Source: Knoellia sinensis KCTC 19936 (lineage in GTDB: Bacteria; Actinomycetota; Actinomycetes; Actinomycetales; Dermatophilaceae). Taken from it: DNA of 64,000 bases. Location: contig NZ_AVPJ01000008.1 of the NCBI RefSeq assembly GCF_000768705.1, positions 93,141-157,140 on the forward strand. Direction: 5' to 3'. Positions 50,759-58,757 of the stretch are shown here, piece after piece (positions within the stretch are counted from its first letter, which is position 1; every line of letters begins with the position of its first letter). The notes below the pieces were generated by a model. That model made no database searches, had not been told where the DNA came from, and saw only the letters and a list, made by a program, of their open reading frames with translations. The position numbers and the translations under genes are program-made.

Positions 50759-51561
50759 CACGCCGACGTCTCCGAGGACGACCTCGGCTCGCGCACCTCG
50801 CCTGGCAGCGGACCGGGCGGCGGGTCGGGCCACTCAGCCCCGGGCGCCAGTTCGTACTTGAGGAGCTTCGCCGCCTTCACCGGGTCCGTCTCACCTTCGC
50901 CGTAGGACGGACACCACCGAGCCACCGGGCACGCACCGCACGCAGGCTTGCGTGCGTGACACGTCCGGCGCCCGTGGAAGATCAGGACGTGACTGAGCAT
51001 GACCCAGTCCTTGCGCGGGAACATCGCTCCGATCTCGTGCTCGACCTTGACCGGGTCGGTCTCCTCCGTCCAGCCGAACCGCCGAGCCAGACGCCCGAAG
51101 TGGGTGTCGACCGTGATCCCCGGAACTCCGAAGGCGTTGCCCAGCACGACGTTGGCGGTCTTGCGACCGACCCCGGGCAACGTCACGAGGTCCTTGAGCC
51201 GCCCCGGCACCTCGCCGCCATAGCGCTCGACCAAGGCCTGGCTCAACGTGATCACGGAGTTGGTCTTGGCACGGAAGAAGCCGGTCGGTTTGAGCACCTC
51301 TTCCATCTCGGTGCGGTCGGCCGACGCGAGCGCCTCGGCCGTGGGCCAGCGGGCGAACAGCGTCGGCGTCACCTTGTTGACCATGACGTCCGTCGTCTGC
51401 GCCGAGAGCACCGTCGCGAGGAGCAGTTGCAAGGGCGTCTCGAAGTCCAACTCGGCGTGCGCATAGGGATAGCGGTCGACGAGCGCCCGATAGATCTTGC
51501 GGGCCCGGCGGGTCCGAGCGACAGGCGACTCGACGGCATACGCAGCGGTGGAAGCAGGCAC
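50758..51561 (-). CDS. nth: Endonuclease III
   Basis: The 267-residue DNA glycosylase/AP lyase has the helix-hairpin-helix [14 protein letters not shown] with the catalytic lysine, [11 protein letters not shown] with the catalytic aspartate, and the iron-sulfur loop [17 protein letters not shown] (C-x6-C-x2-C-x5-C). It removes oxidised pyrimidines. The GTG at 51561 is preferred; the frame is open to 51597. It is divergent from crp and coupled to the Nudix gene. Confidence 0.94.
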   Translation of the reverse strand: MPASTAAYAVESPVARTRRARKIYRALVDRYPYAHAELDFETPLQLLLATVLSAQTTDVMVNKVTPTLFARWPTAEALASADRTEMEEVLKPTGFFRAKTNSVITLSQALVERYGGEVPGRLKDLVTLPGVGRKTANVVLGNAFGVPGITVDTHFGRLARRFGWTEETDPVKVEHEIGAMFPRKDWVMLSHVLIFHGRRTCHARKPACGACPVARWCPSYGEGETDPVKAAKLLKYELAPGAEWPDPPPGPLPGEVREPRSSSETSA

Positions 51562-51646
51562 GACCGCCAGCCTACGGCGGAGCCCCGACGATGCCACCCT
51601 GCGTCAGACCCGACGCCATCGCCGCAGGTCGTGGCACACTGTGGCC

Positions 51647-52324
51647 GTGGATCACGACATCGTGCGCAAAGCCCCGCTCTTCGCGGCCCTCGATGACGAG
51701 ACGGCCGACAGCCTCATCGCGTCCATGACGGCGCAGCACATGGAGCGAGGTGACGTGCTGTTCAACGAGGGCGACCCCGGCGACCGGCTCTACGTCATCG
51801 GCGAGGGCAAGATCAAACTCGGCCGCTCCTCCGCCGACGGTCGCGAGAACCTCCTCGCCATCCTCGGCCCGGGCGAGATGTTCGGCGAGTTGAGCCTCTT
51901 CGACCCCGGTCCGCGCACGGCCACGGCCACCGCTGTGGCCGAGACCCAGATCGTCGGCCTCACGCACGACCAGCTCAAGTCGTTCCTCGCGGAGCGCCCC
52001 GGTGTGGCCGCCACGTTGCTGGCTGCCCTGGCCCGCCGACTCCGCCGCACCAACGAGTCGCTCGCCGACCTCGTCTTCACCGACGTGCCCGGTCGTGTCG
52101 CCAAGGCGCTCATCGACCTGTCGGACCGCTTCGGTCGCCCCGTCGAGGGTGGCGTCATGGTGAGCCACGACCTCACGCAGGAGGAGCTCGCCCAGCTCGT
52201 CGGCGCCTCCCGCGAGACCGTCAACAAGGCGCTCGCCGACTTCGCGACGCGTGGCTGGCTCAAGCTTGAGGCCCGCGCCGTCCTCGTTCAGGACATGGAG
52301 CGTCTCCAGCGCCGCGCGCGCTGA
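51647..52324 (+). CDS. crp: Crp/Fnr family cAMP-type regulator
   Basis: The 225-residue protein has the cyclic-nucleotide domain with the phosphate-binding cassette GELSLFDPGPRTATATA, a dimer helix, and the HTH LTQEELAQLVGASRETVNKA. It ends in the GlxR/Crp-like sequence AVLVQDMERLQRRAR. It is the orthologous type of the mycobacterial Crp and corynebacterial GlxR, a global regulator of carbon metabolism that often controls acetate genes such as acs. The GTG at 51647 gives the usual length. Confidence 0.95.
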   Translation: MDHDIVRKAPLFAALDDETADSLIASMTAQHMERGDVLFNEGDPGDRLYVIGEGKIKLGRSSADGRENLLAILGPGEMFGELSLFDPGPRTATATAVAETQIVGLTHDQLKSFLAERPGVAATLLAALARRLRRTNESLADLVFTDVPGRVAKALIDLSDRFGRPVEGGVMVSHDLTQEELAQLVGASRETVNKALADFATRGWLKLEARAVLVQDMERLQRRAR

Positions 52325-52327
52325 CCG

Positions 52328-53122
52328 TCACCTCACGCCGAGGTAGTCCAACTGCGCGCGGATGCTCATCCGCGCCGCTGGCCAGACCTCCTGCGGGACA
52401 TCGGCATAGACCCGCGTCAGCACGCCCTCGACCGGGTCGGCCTCCTGCACCGCTCCGTCGGTGAGGGCCTGACGCACCTGGTCGAGGCGCTCCTGTCGGT
52501 GGGTGCGATAGAACGCGACCATTGCCTTTGCGTCCGGCACCACTGGACCGTGGCCGGGGAGGATGCTGGTCACCTCGCCGTTGCCCGTCAGGTTCGCGAT
52601 GCGATCCAACGACGCGAGGTATGCCGCGAGCTCACCATCCGGGTGCGCCACCACTGTGGTGCCCCTCCCCAGGACGGTGTCACCGGTGAGGAGTGCGTGG
52701 TCGGCCTCGAGGGCGAAGGACATGGAGTCGCTCGTGTGCCCCGGGGTGGCGACGACGCGGATCTCGAGGCCGCCAGCGCGGATGACATCGCCGTCGGTGA
52801 GGTCGTCATGACCGCGGCCGACGGCGCGGATGGCGCTCTGGGTGAGCTCGGCGAACCGGGGCGCGGCCTCGGCGTGGTCATGGTGGCCGTGGGTGAGGAT
52901 GGTCTGAGTGACGCGTGCTCCGGCATCGGCCACGTGTTGGACGACGCGCTGGAGGTGGGCCTCGTCCAGGGGGCCGGGGTCGATGACGACCGCCTCGGTG
53001 CTGCCGGGCTCCATGAGGACCCAGGTGTTGGTGCCGTCCAACGTCATGGGCCCCGGGTTGGGCGCGAGCACGCAATGCGCCCGGGTCGTGATCTGCCCAC
53101 CGGCCCACACCTGCTCACTCAT
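52328..53122 (-). CDS. MBL-fold metallo-hydrolase
   Basis: The 264-residue protein has the metallo-beta-lactamase metal motif THGHHDH, then ATPGHTSDS, LLTGDTVLGRG and LPGHGP, all the ligands of the dinuclear site. It resembles glyoxalase II or LACTB2-like hydrolases, possibly acting on RNA or thioesters. It converges on crp with three bases between stops, as in mycobacteria. The ATG at 53122 is directly preceded by GGGGGG. Confidence 0.9.
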   Translation of the reverse strand: MSEQVWAGGQITTRAHCVLAPNPGPMTLDGTNTWVLMEPGSTEAVVIDPGPLDEAHLQRVVQHVADAGARVTQTILTHGHHDHAEAAPRFAELTQSAIRAVGRGHDDLTDGDVIRAGGLEIRVVATPGHTSDSMSFALEADHALLTGDTVLGRGTTVVAHPDGELAAYLASLDRIANLTGNGEVTSILPGHGPVVPDAKAMVAFYRTHRQERLDQVRQALTDGAVQEADPVEGVLTRVYADVPQEVWPAARMSIRAQLDYLGVR

Positions 53123-53161
53123 CCCCCCAGCCTGCCACCCGCTGGCCGGCCCTGTGCATTG

Positions 53162-53243
53162 CAGGCGGCAAACGTCGGACCACACGTTGACGTCAGGCTC
53201 ACGATCCGGGTCAGGGCCCCTTCAGCCGACCCTTTGCCGCCTG
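53162..53243. repeat. Inverted CAGGCGGCAAA pair upstream of the DUF559-like gene
   Basis: CAGGCGGCAAA (53162-53172) pairs with TTTGCCGCCTG (53233-53243) across 60 bases. The same element forms the stem of the hairpin at 54207-54293, on the other side of the gene. Confidence 0.65.
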
Positions 53244-53302
53244 GCGTGCTCACCTGTGGATAAGGCTCCGGCCAGTCAGCCAGTTTCGGTCAGTCTTGCC
53301 CG

Positions 53303-53326
53303 GTGACGGTGACGGTGACGGTGACG
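53303..53326 (+). repeat. GTGACG hexamer repeated four times at a start codon
   Basis: Four exact GTGACG units form the first eight codons (Met/Val-Thr repeats). Each contains an in-frame GTG. Copy change would only alter the N-terminal length. Confidence 0.85.
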
Positions 53327-54208
53327 GTCGAGCGGTGCGGCGGCTTTGCCACATGGCGCGAGCTGCGCCGCCAGCACTCTCGGCGAGCGATCGAGCGCGC
53401 GCTCGCCAACTCAGAGGTGCTCCGAACGCGGCGGAATCTGTACACAACACCTCGCTCCTCCCAGCAGCTGCTCGCGGCCAAAGCATCCGCGGGGGCGCTG
53501 TCGCACCTGAGCGCAGCCCTGCACCACGGGTGGAAGGTCAAGACTGTCCCCGACACGGCCTGGGTGACGGTGCCACGCAAGTGGGGCGCGCGCCCCGTAC
53601 CCAGGGACATTCACCTGCACCGCAGCGACATCCCGTCGGGACAGGTCGAGGACTGCGTCACGACACCGCTCCGAACGCTTCTGGACTGTGCGCGGGCGTT
53701 GCCGTTTGACGAAGCCCTCACCGTGGCCGACTCGGCACTTCGCTCGGGCACGGTCACCCGGGGCGAGCTGCTCGCGGCCGCCACGGCAGCGCGAGGCCCG
53801 GGTTCGGTCCGCGTCCGCCGGGTCGCAGAGCATGCGAGCGCCAAGGCCCACAACCCGTTGGAGTCCGTCCTACGAGCTCTCACCATCGAGGTCGGCCTGA
53901 CCCTGACGCCCCAGCTCGAGGTGTCGGACTCCGGGCTCTATGCCAAGGTCGACCTGGGCAGCGAGGAGTTGCGCCTCATCATTGAGGCCGAGGGTTACGA
54001 AACTCATGGGACCCGCAAGGGGCTCCGTCGGGACTGCTGCCGGCACACGGAGTTCGCGGTCTTCGGCTGGACGTCGCTGCGCTATGCCTATGAGGACGTC
54101 ATGTTCGAGCAGGGCTGGGTGCGCTGGTCGCTCCTGGCATGGGTCGCGCTCCAGTCCGACTTGCCTCAGCCGAAGCGCCCGCGACACGTCCTGCCTCGCG
54201 CAGCCTGA
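53303..54208 (+). CDS. AbiEi-type N-terminal plus DUF559-like (Vsr/PD-(D/E)XK) protein
   Basis: The 301-residue protein begins with a winged-helix region of AbiEi-antitoxin style (FATWRELRRQHSRRAIERAL, SEVLRTRRNLYTTP). The C-terminal half (PQLEVSDSGLYAKVDLGSEE, LRLIIEAEGYETHG) resembles DUF559 nuclease-like domains. No AbiEii toxin is adjacent, so it may be a solitary defence or mobile gene. The start lies in a GTGACG tandem repeat, so several in-frame GTG codons could serve. Inverted repeats of one family bracket it. Confidence 0.7.
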   Translation: MTVTVTVTVERCGGFATWRELRRQHSRRAIERALANSEVLRTRRNLYTTPRSSQQLLAAKASAGALSHLSAALHHGWKVKTVPDTAWVTVPRKWGARPVPRDIHLHRSDIPSGQVEDCVTTPLRTLLDCARALPFDEALTVADSALRSGTVTRGELLAAATAARGPGSVRVRRVAEHASAKAHNPLESVLRALTIEVGLTLTPQLEVSDSGLYAKVDLGSEELRLIIEAEGYETHGTRKGLRRDCCRHTEFAVFGWTSLRYAYEDVMFEQGWVRWSLLAWVALQSDLPQPKRPRHVLPRAA

Positions 54209-54293
54209 GCACGGCAGGCGGCAAACGCCCGCCGGGAGCAGGCACCACGCTCAGCCGGCAGGGGCAGCCAATCCATTGCCGCCTGCCGTGCTC
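54207..54293. terminator. 18-bp inverted repeat hairpin
   Basis: GAGCACGGCAGGCGGCAA (54207-54224) pairs exactly with its complement at 54276-54293 across a 51-base loop. It lies between the convergent DUF559-like and Nudix genes and contains the CAGGCGGCAA element of 53162. Confidence 0.8.
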
Positions 54294-54295
54294 GG

Positions 54296-54994
54296 TCAGG
54301 GGATGTCGCAGCGGGTGACCAGGCGGTCGCCGAGCTCGACGAGTTCGGGCTCCACCGCCGTGAGCACTGGCCGGTCGGCGAGGAAGTTGGCCACGGACCC
54401 AAAGGCGGCCAGTTGCTCCAGCATGACCACGGTCGGCGGCAGCATCACGGCCTTCCCCTCCTCGTATGCCGTGAGGAGACTTCCCGGGAGCACCCAGGCA
54501 TCGTGGTCGGTCTCGCCCGAGTCCCCCGCCGCGGTCTGCCCGGCAGGAAGCGCGGCGGCGAAGATCCACGTGTCGTAGCGACGCTTCTCGAACGGCGGGG
54601 TGATCCAGTGGGCGCGCGGCACCAGGTCGCCCACTGACAACCGCAGACCACACTCCTCCTCGACCTCGCGCACGGCCGCCGACAACAACGGCTTCGCCTC
54701 CGCGCCGGGCAGGTCCATGCGTTCGGCCAAGGACTCGACAGCTCCGGGATCGAAGTCAACGTCGGCATCCGCCGCGTCGACTCCGCCGCCGGGGAAGACG
54801 TACATCGACGGCGCGAACGCCATGGTCGAGACACGACGCTGGACGAAGACCATCGGCCCGTCCGCCGAGTCCCGGACGACCATCACCGTCGCGGCGGCTC
54901 GAGGCACCAGATGCTCACCGGGCGACGCCAGCCACGCGCGGGCATTCTCGACCCACGCATCGGAGCGGGGGGAGGGGAACTCGCGCAACGGCAT
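54296..54994 (-). CDS. Nudix hydrolase family protein
   Basis: The 232-residue protein has a Nudix-type core: AAATVMVVRDSADGPMVFVQ, a box with inserted sequence (YVFPGGGVDAADADVDFDP then AVREVEEECGLRL, carrying the conserved REVEEECG helix), and HWITPPFEKRRYDTWIF. The insertion between FPGGG and the helix is characteristic of the RppH/NUDT19-like longer Nudix group. The ATG at 54994 starts MPLREFPSPRSDAW. It lies downstream of the tandem repeats that end the ridA unit. Confidence 0.85.
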   Translation of the reverse strand: MPLREFPSPRSDAWVENARAWLASPGEHLVPRAAATVMVVRDSADGPMVFVQRRVSTMAFAPSMYVFPGGGVDAADADVDFDPGAVESLAERMDLPGAEAKPLLSAAVREVEEECGLRLSVGDLVPRAHWITPPFEKRRYDTWIFAAALPAGQTAAGDSGETDHDAWVLPGSLLTAYEEGKAVMLPPTVVMLEQLAAFGSVANFLADRPVLTAVEPELVELGDRLVTRCDIP

Positions 54995-55012
54995 ACGGAA
55001 TGTCCTGTTCCT

Positions 55013-55109
55013 AACCCGGGAATTCGGTGAGTTCGGGACGGCCCCCAACCCGGGAATTCGGTGAGTTCGGGACGGTCCCCAACCCGGGAATTCGGTGAGT
55101 TCGGGACGG
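55013..55109. repeat. Three tandem 34-bp units of the GGTGAGTTCGGGAC family
   Basis: Copies at 55013, 55047 and 55081 each read AACCCGGGAATTCGGTGAGT followed by TCGGGACGG, with a 5-base spacer. The last copy abuts the ridA stop codon at 55110. All are direct repeats, unlike the inverted arrangement at 27.7 and 49.4 kb. Confidence 0.9.
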
Positions 55110-55583
55110 TCAGTCGGCGACGTGGACGATGATCTCGACCTCGACGGGTGCGTCCAGCGGAAGGACCGACACGCCGACGGCGGAGCGGGCGTGCACGCCG
55201 CGGTCACCGAACGCGTGACCCAGCAGTTCACTGGCGCCGTTGATGACACCGGGCTGACCGGTGAACGCCGGGTCCGAGGCGACGAAGCCCACGACCTTGA
55301 CCACGCGCTCGACCTTGTCGAGGTCACCGACGATGGACTTCACGGCAGCGATGGCGTTGAGGGCGCAGATCTGCGCGAGCTCCTTGGCCCGCTCAGGAGA
55401 CACGAACCCGTCGCCCTCGCCGACCTTCCCCGTGTCGGCCAAGGACCCGGAGACCATCGGCAGCTGACCCGACGTGAAGACACGCGACCCGTCCTGGACG
55501 GCCGGCACATAGACCGCCACGGGCGGTGCGACATCCGGCACCGACAGCCCCAACTCGGCCAGACGATCCTCGACTGCGCTCAT
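55110..55583 (-). CDS. ridA: RidA family protein
   Basis: The 157-residue protein has the RidA/YjgF core: GSRVFTSGQLPMVSGSLADTGK, ALNAIAAVKSIVGDLDKVER and VVKVVGFVASDPAF. RidA proteins destroy reactive enamine/imine intermediates from PLP enzymes. The C-terminal arginine-site region is HARSAVGVSVLPLDAPVEVE. It overlaps nothing but is only three bases from the upstream small gene, so the two form an operon. It is adjacent to the ArsA cluster as in mycobacteria. Confidence 0.9.
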   Translation of the reverse strand: MSAVEDRLAELGLSVPDVAPPVAVYVPAVQDGSRVFTSGQLPMVSGSLADTGKVGEGDGFVSPERAKELAQICALNAIAAVKSIVGDLDKVERVVKVVGFVASDPAFTGQPGVINGASELLGHAFGDRGVHARSAVGVSVLPLDAPVEVEIIVHVAD

Positions 55584-55586
55584 GAG

Positions 55587-55745
55587 TCAGGCTCCCTTGG
55601 GGCGCTTGAAGTAGGCCACGAGGTTGTCACCCTGCGGACCCTGCACCACCTGCACGAGTTCCCAGCCGTCCTCGCCCCAGTTGTCGAGGATCTGCTTGGT
55701 TGCGTGGATCATGATCGGCGCCGTTGCGTACTCCCACTTCTGCAT
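55587..55745 (-). CDS. Small DUF4177-like protein
   Basis: This 52-residue protein (MQKWEYATAPIMIHATKQIL, DNWGEDGWELVQV) matches the DUF4177 pattern, a tiny domain beginning WEYAT with WGEDGWELVQV. Its function is unknown. The start CAT lies at 55743-55745. The gene is upstream of and coupled to ridA, and divergent from the first ArsA gene. A similar tiny gene sits at this position in mycobacteria. Confidence 0.75.
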   Translation of the reverse strand: MQKWEYATAPIMIHATKQILDNWGEDGWELVQVVQGPQGDNLVAYFKRPKGA

Positions 55746-55805
55746 GGTCCACACCCTAGAGGGTGTCCGAACCCTGTCGGTACCGCCCGGTCGTAGGCTG
55801 ACCCC

Positions 55806-56879
55806 GTGCCCGCGCCCGCCGTCCCCGCCGAGTTCGCTGCGGCTCGCCTGCACGTCGTGACCGGCAAGGGTGGAGTCGGCAAGACCACCGTGGCCTCGGC
55901 GCTTGCCCTGGCCCTCGCGCAGACCGGCAAGCGCGTCCTCCTCGCCGAGGTCGAGGGGCGACAGGGGCTGTCCCAGACCTTCGACGTCCCGCCGCTCGGC
56001 ACGCAGGAGGTGCGCCTCGTCACGCACCCGGGCGGCGGCGAGCTCTGGGGCCTCTCGGTCGACGCCAAGGCGGCACTGCTCGAGTACCTCCAGCTGTTCT
56101 ACAAGCTCGGCCGCGCCGGGAGCGCCCTCGAGAAGGTCGGCGCCATCGACTTCGCCACGACCATCGCGCCGGGCGTGCGCGACGTCCTGCTCATCGGCAA
56201 GATCTACGAGGCAGCGGGCCGACCCAAGGGCGGACGGGGAAGTGGTGGCAAGGGCGGCGGGCTGCACTACGACGCCGTCGTCCTCGACGCGCCGCCGACC
56301 GGGCGGGCCGTGCGCTTCCTCAACGTCAACGCCGGCGTCGCCGACGTCGCCAAGATGGGCCCGATCAAGTCGCAGGCCGACTCCATCACCCGGATGCTGC
56401 GCGATCCGCGCACCCTCGTGCACATGGTGACGCTCCTCGAGGAGATGCCGGTCCAGGAGAGCCTCGACGGGCTGCGCGACCTCGCGGACGTCGGGCTCCA
56501 CCTCGGCGCCATCATCGTGAACCAGGTGCGCGAACCTCTCCTCACACCGGAGCAGCTCACCCAACTCACGGGGTCGGCCAAGACCACCAAGAAGGACAAG
56601 GCGCTCGAGGACCTCGTGCGCGACGAACTGACCTCGGCTGGGCTGCGGCCCACGAACCCCATGGTCAAGGGACTGATCCGCGAGGGCCGCGACCACGCGC
56701 TCCGCCTCGACCTCCAGGCCGAGATGGCCCGTGAGATCGCGGACGCAGGGCCCCCGGTCGTGGAGCTCCCGGCCCTGAACGGCGGCATGGACGACGGTGG
56801 CATCGCCGTCCTCGCCGACGAGCTGGCCGAAGGGCTCCTCGGACATGACATGGATCAGACCCGGCAGGGCGGTCACTGA
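55806..56879 (+). CDS. ArsA/GET3-like ATPase (first of a pair)
   Basis: The 357-residue protein has the deviant Walker A VTGKGGVGKTTVASALAL, switch YDAVVLDAPPTGRAVRFL and an ATPase core of the SIMIBI class. In actinobacteria, two ArsA-like proteins are encoded side by side upstream of whiB-type and penicillin-binding protein genes. They are not known to handle arsenite; a role in membrane targeting or stress response is more plausible. The GTG at 55806 follows TAGGCT, a likely -10. The next gene starts inside its stop codon (TGATG). Confidence 0.9.
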   Translation: MPAPAVPAEFAAARLHVVTGKGGVGKTTVASALALALAQTGKRVLLAEVEGRQGLSQTFDVPPLGTQEVRLVTHPGGGELWGLSVDAKAALLEYLQLFYKLGRAGSALEKVGAIDFATTIAPGVRDVLLIGKIYEAAGRPKGGRGSGGKGGGLHYDAVVLDAPPTGRAVRFLNVNAGVADVAKMGPIKSQADSITRMLRDPRTLVHMVTLLEEMPVQESLDGLRDLADVGLHLGAIIVNQVREPLLTPEQLTQLTGSAKTTKKDKALEDLVRDELTSAGLRPTNPMVKGLIREGRDHALRLDLQAEMAREIADAGPPVVELPALNGGMDDGGIAVLADELAEGLLGHDMDQTRQGGH

Positions 56880-58045
56880 TGGCCACCCGCAAGCCGTCCG
56901 CGCCCGAGCATCCCCAGCTCGACATCGACGCCCTCCTCGCCAACGACGAGGTCGGCATCATCGTGTGCTGCGGCTCCGGAGGCGTCGGCAAGACCACGAC
57001 TGCGGCCGCGCTCGGCATCCGAGCCGCCGAGGCGGGCCGCAAGGTCGTCGTCCTCACGATCGACCCGGCACGTCGACTCGCCCAGTCACTCGGGCTCACC
57101 GAGCTCGACAACACACCCCGTCCCGTCGCCGACGTGGACCTGGCCGCTGGCGGGCGGCTCGACGCGATGATGCTCGACATGAAGCGGACCTTCGACGAGG
57201 TCGTCGAGGCCCACGCCACGCCGGAGAAGGCCGCCCAGATCCTCGCCAACCCCTTCTACCAAGCCGTGTCGAGCTCCTTCGCAGGGACGCAGGAATACAT
57301 GGCGATGGAGAAGCTCGGCCAACTCCGCACCCAGGCCGAACGCGACGGCACCTGGGACCTCATCGTCGTCGACACGCCCCCGTCGCGCTCCGCCCTCGAC
57401 TTCCTCGATGCCCCGAAGCGGCTCGGTTCGTTCCTCGACGGGCGCTTCGTCCGCCTGCTCATGGCTCCCGCGAAGGCGGGTGGGCGGGCCTATCTCAAGG
57501 TGTTCAGCGTCGGCGTCGACCTCGCGCAGCGCACGCTGAGTCGGGTTCTCGGCGGTCAGATGCTCCAGGACGTGCAGACCTTCGTGGCTGCCCTCGACAC
57601 GATGTTCGGCGGCTTCCGTGAGCGTGCCGACGTCACGTATGCCCTGCTCAAGGAGGACACGACGGCTTTCGTCGTCGTCGCCTCCCCCGACCGGGATGCG
57701 TTGCGCGAGGCGGCTTTCTTCGTGGCCCGGTTGGGCGATGAGGGTATGCCGCTCGCGGGCGTTGTCGTGAACCGTCTCCAGACGCTCGGGGCGGCTGCGT
57801 TGTCGGGGTCACGGGCCGAGGACGGTGCGGAGCAGCTCGCCGAGGACGATCGGGAGGACACCCTCACGGCCGCCCTGCTGTCCCTGCACGTCGACCTCGC
57901 GTCGACCGTCGCGCGGCAGCACGCCGTCGTCACGCGCTTCGCGGCCTCGCACCCAGAGGTCGAGATCACCACGGTGGCCGCGTCGGCGACCGACGTCCAC
58001 GACCTCGACGACCTCCGCGAGATCGGTCAGGCCCTCGCCGTGTGA
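56879..58045 (+). CDS. ArsA/GET3-like ATPase (second of a pair)
   Basis: The 388-residue protein has Walker A IVCCGSGGVGKTTTAAALGI, LTIDPARRLAQSLGLTELDN and DLIVVDTPPSRSALDFLDAP. It lacks the duplicated halves of classic ArsA, so it probably works as a heterodimer with the upstream protein, whose gene it overlaps. The first domain and the signature GSGG differ from GKGG of its partner. Tandem repeats follow the stop. Confidence 0.9.
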   Translation: MATRKPSAPEHPQLDIDALLANDEVGIIVCCGSGGVGKTTTAAALGIRAAEAGRKVVVLTIDPARRLAQSLGLTELDNTPRPVADVDLAAGGRLDAMMLDMKRTFDEVVEAHATPEKAAQILANPFYQAVSSSFAGTQEYMAMEKLGQLRTQAERDGTWDLIVVDTPPSRSALDFLDAPKRLGSFLDGRFVRLLMAPAKAGGRAYLKVFSVGVDLAQRTLSRVLGGQMLQDVQTFVAALDTMFGGFRERADVTYALLKEDTTAFVVVASPDRDALREAAFFVARLGDEGMPLAGVVVNRLQTLGAAALSGSRAEDGAEQLAEDDREDTLTAALLSLHVDLASTVARQHAVVTRFAASHPEVEITTVAASATDVHDLDDLREIGQALAV

Positions 58046-58056
58046 GGGGACGGGGT

Positions 58057-58159
58057 GCCGCGCCTGCTGCGTGCCCAACCGTCCAATTGGGTGAGTTCGG
58101 TACGGGGGCGCCGCGCCTGCTGCGTGCCCAACCGTCCAATTGGGTGAGTTCGGGACGGG
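58057..58159. repeat. Two tandem 53-bp units of the GGTGAGTTCGGGAC family
   Basis: Units start at 58057 and 58110 (GCCGCGCCTGCTGCGTGCCC followed by AACCGTCCAATTGGGTGAGT and TCGGGACGG). The first has TCGGTAC in the core, the second TCGGGAC. They lie just past the second ArsA stop, as 3'-end structures. The core is shared with 27.7, 49.4 and 55.0 kb. Confidence 0.85.
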
Positions 58160-58222
58160 ACCAACACGCGAAAGCCGGGCCGCACCTCGGAAGGTGACGA
58201 CCCGGCATACGCGAAAAGTAGG

Positions 58223-58546
58223 TCAGTTCTGCTGTGCCCGACCCATCGACTTGCTGAGCACCTCGCGCCACGACCGAACGTCGGGGTGACGGCGAAGCAG
58301 GGCACGGCGCTCGCGCTCCGTCATGCCACCCCAGACGCCGAACTCGGTGCGGTTGTCGAGAGCATCGGACAGGCAGTCGAGCGCGACGGGGCACGCGCGG
58401 CAGACGACCTTGGCGGCCCGCTGCTCCTTGCCCTGCACGAAGAGTGCGTCAGGGTCAGTGCCCACGCAGGTGCCGCGGGTCGACCAGTCGGATGGTGCGT
58501 GGGTCGTGATGTGGTTCGTGCTACTGGCAGGCGCTGTGATCGTCAT
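58223..58546 (-). CDS. whiB: WhiB-family iron-sulfur transcriptional regulator
   Basis: The 107-residue protein has the four iron-sulfur cysteines C27, C49, C52 and C58 (GTCVGTDPDALFVQGKEQ, VVCRACPVALDCLSD) and the GVWGGMTERERRALLRR turn (70-86). By position (between ArsA ATPases and the PBP, as in mycobacteria) it is the WhiB4/WblA type, which regulates redox and oxygen responses. GAGGGAAA lies upstream of the ATG at 58546. The downstream DNA has a weak GCCGGG/CCCGGC hairpin. Confidence 0.93.
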   Translation of the reverse strand: MTITAPASSTNHITTHAPSDWSTRGTCVGTDPDALFVQGKEQRAAKVVCRACPVALDCLSDALDNRTEFGVWGGMTERERRALLRRHPDVRSWREVLSKSMGRAQQN

Positions 58547-58637
58547 TACTGTTTCCCTCGGACTGGGCCATTCCCTCCCGAATGGCGCTACACGAAAACT
58601 AGGCAGTAGGTGAAAGCCGCACCATGACGAATACGGG

Positions 58638-58667
58638 GACTAGTTATATGGCTCAAAGTAACTAGTC
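58638..58667. promoter_or_regulatory. Dyad in the whiB-ponA divergent spacer
   Basis: GACTAGTTA (58638-58646) and TAACTAGTC (58659-58667) are exact inverted repeats 12 bases apart, in an AT-rich part of the 211-base spacer. They lie between the promoters of whiB and the PBP gene, so they are a candidate site for a regulator of one or both. Confidence 0.7.
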
Positions 58668-58757
58668 ACTGGGCTAGGCAATTTCCGCCTGACGTGCAGA
58701 AACGCGGTGACGCGCGGCTGACCGGGGGGTCATAGGTTTCCCAGTTACCCTGATGGT

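Noticed and set aside
53303..53326. GTGACG hexamer array as an on/off phase-variation switch
   Set aside because: Six is a multiple of three, so copy change keeps the frame; only the N-terminus length would vary.
55806..58045. Arsenite efflux pump ATPases
   Set aside because: The pair resembles the chromosomal actinobacterial ArsA-like proteins near whiB; no arsB, arsC or arsR is linked.
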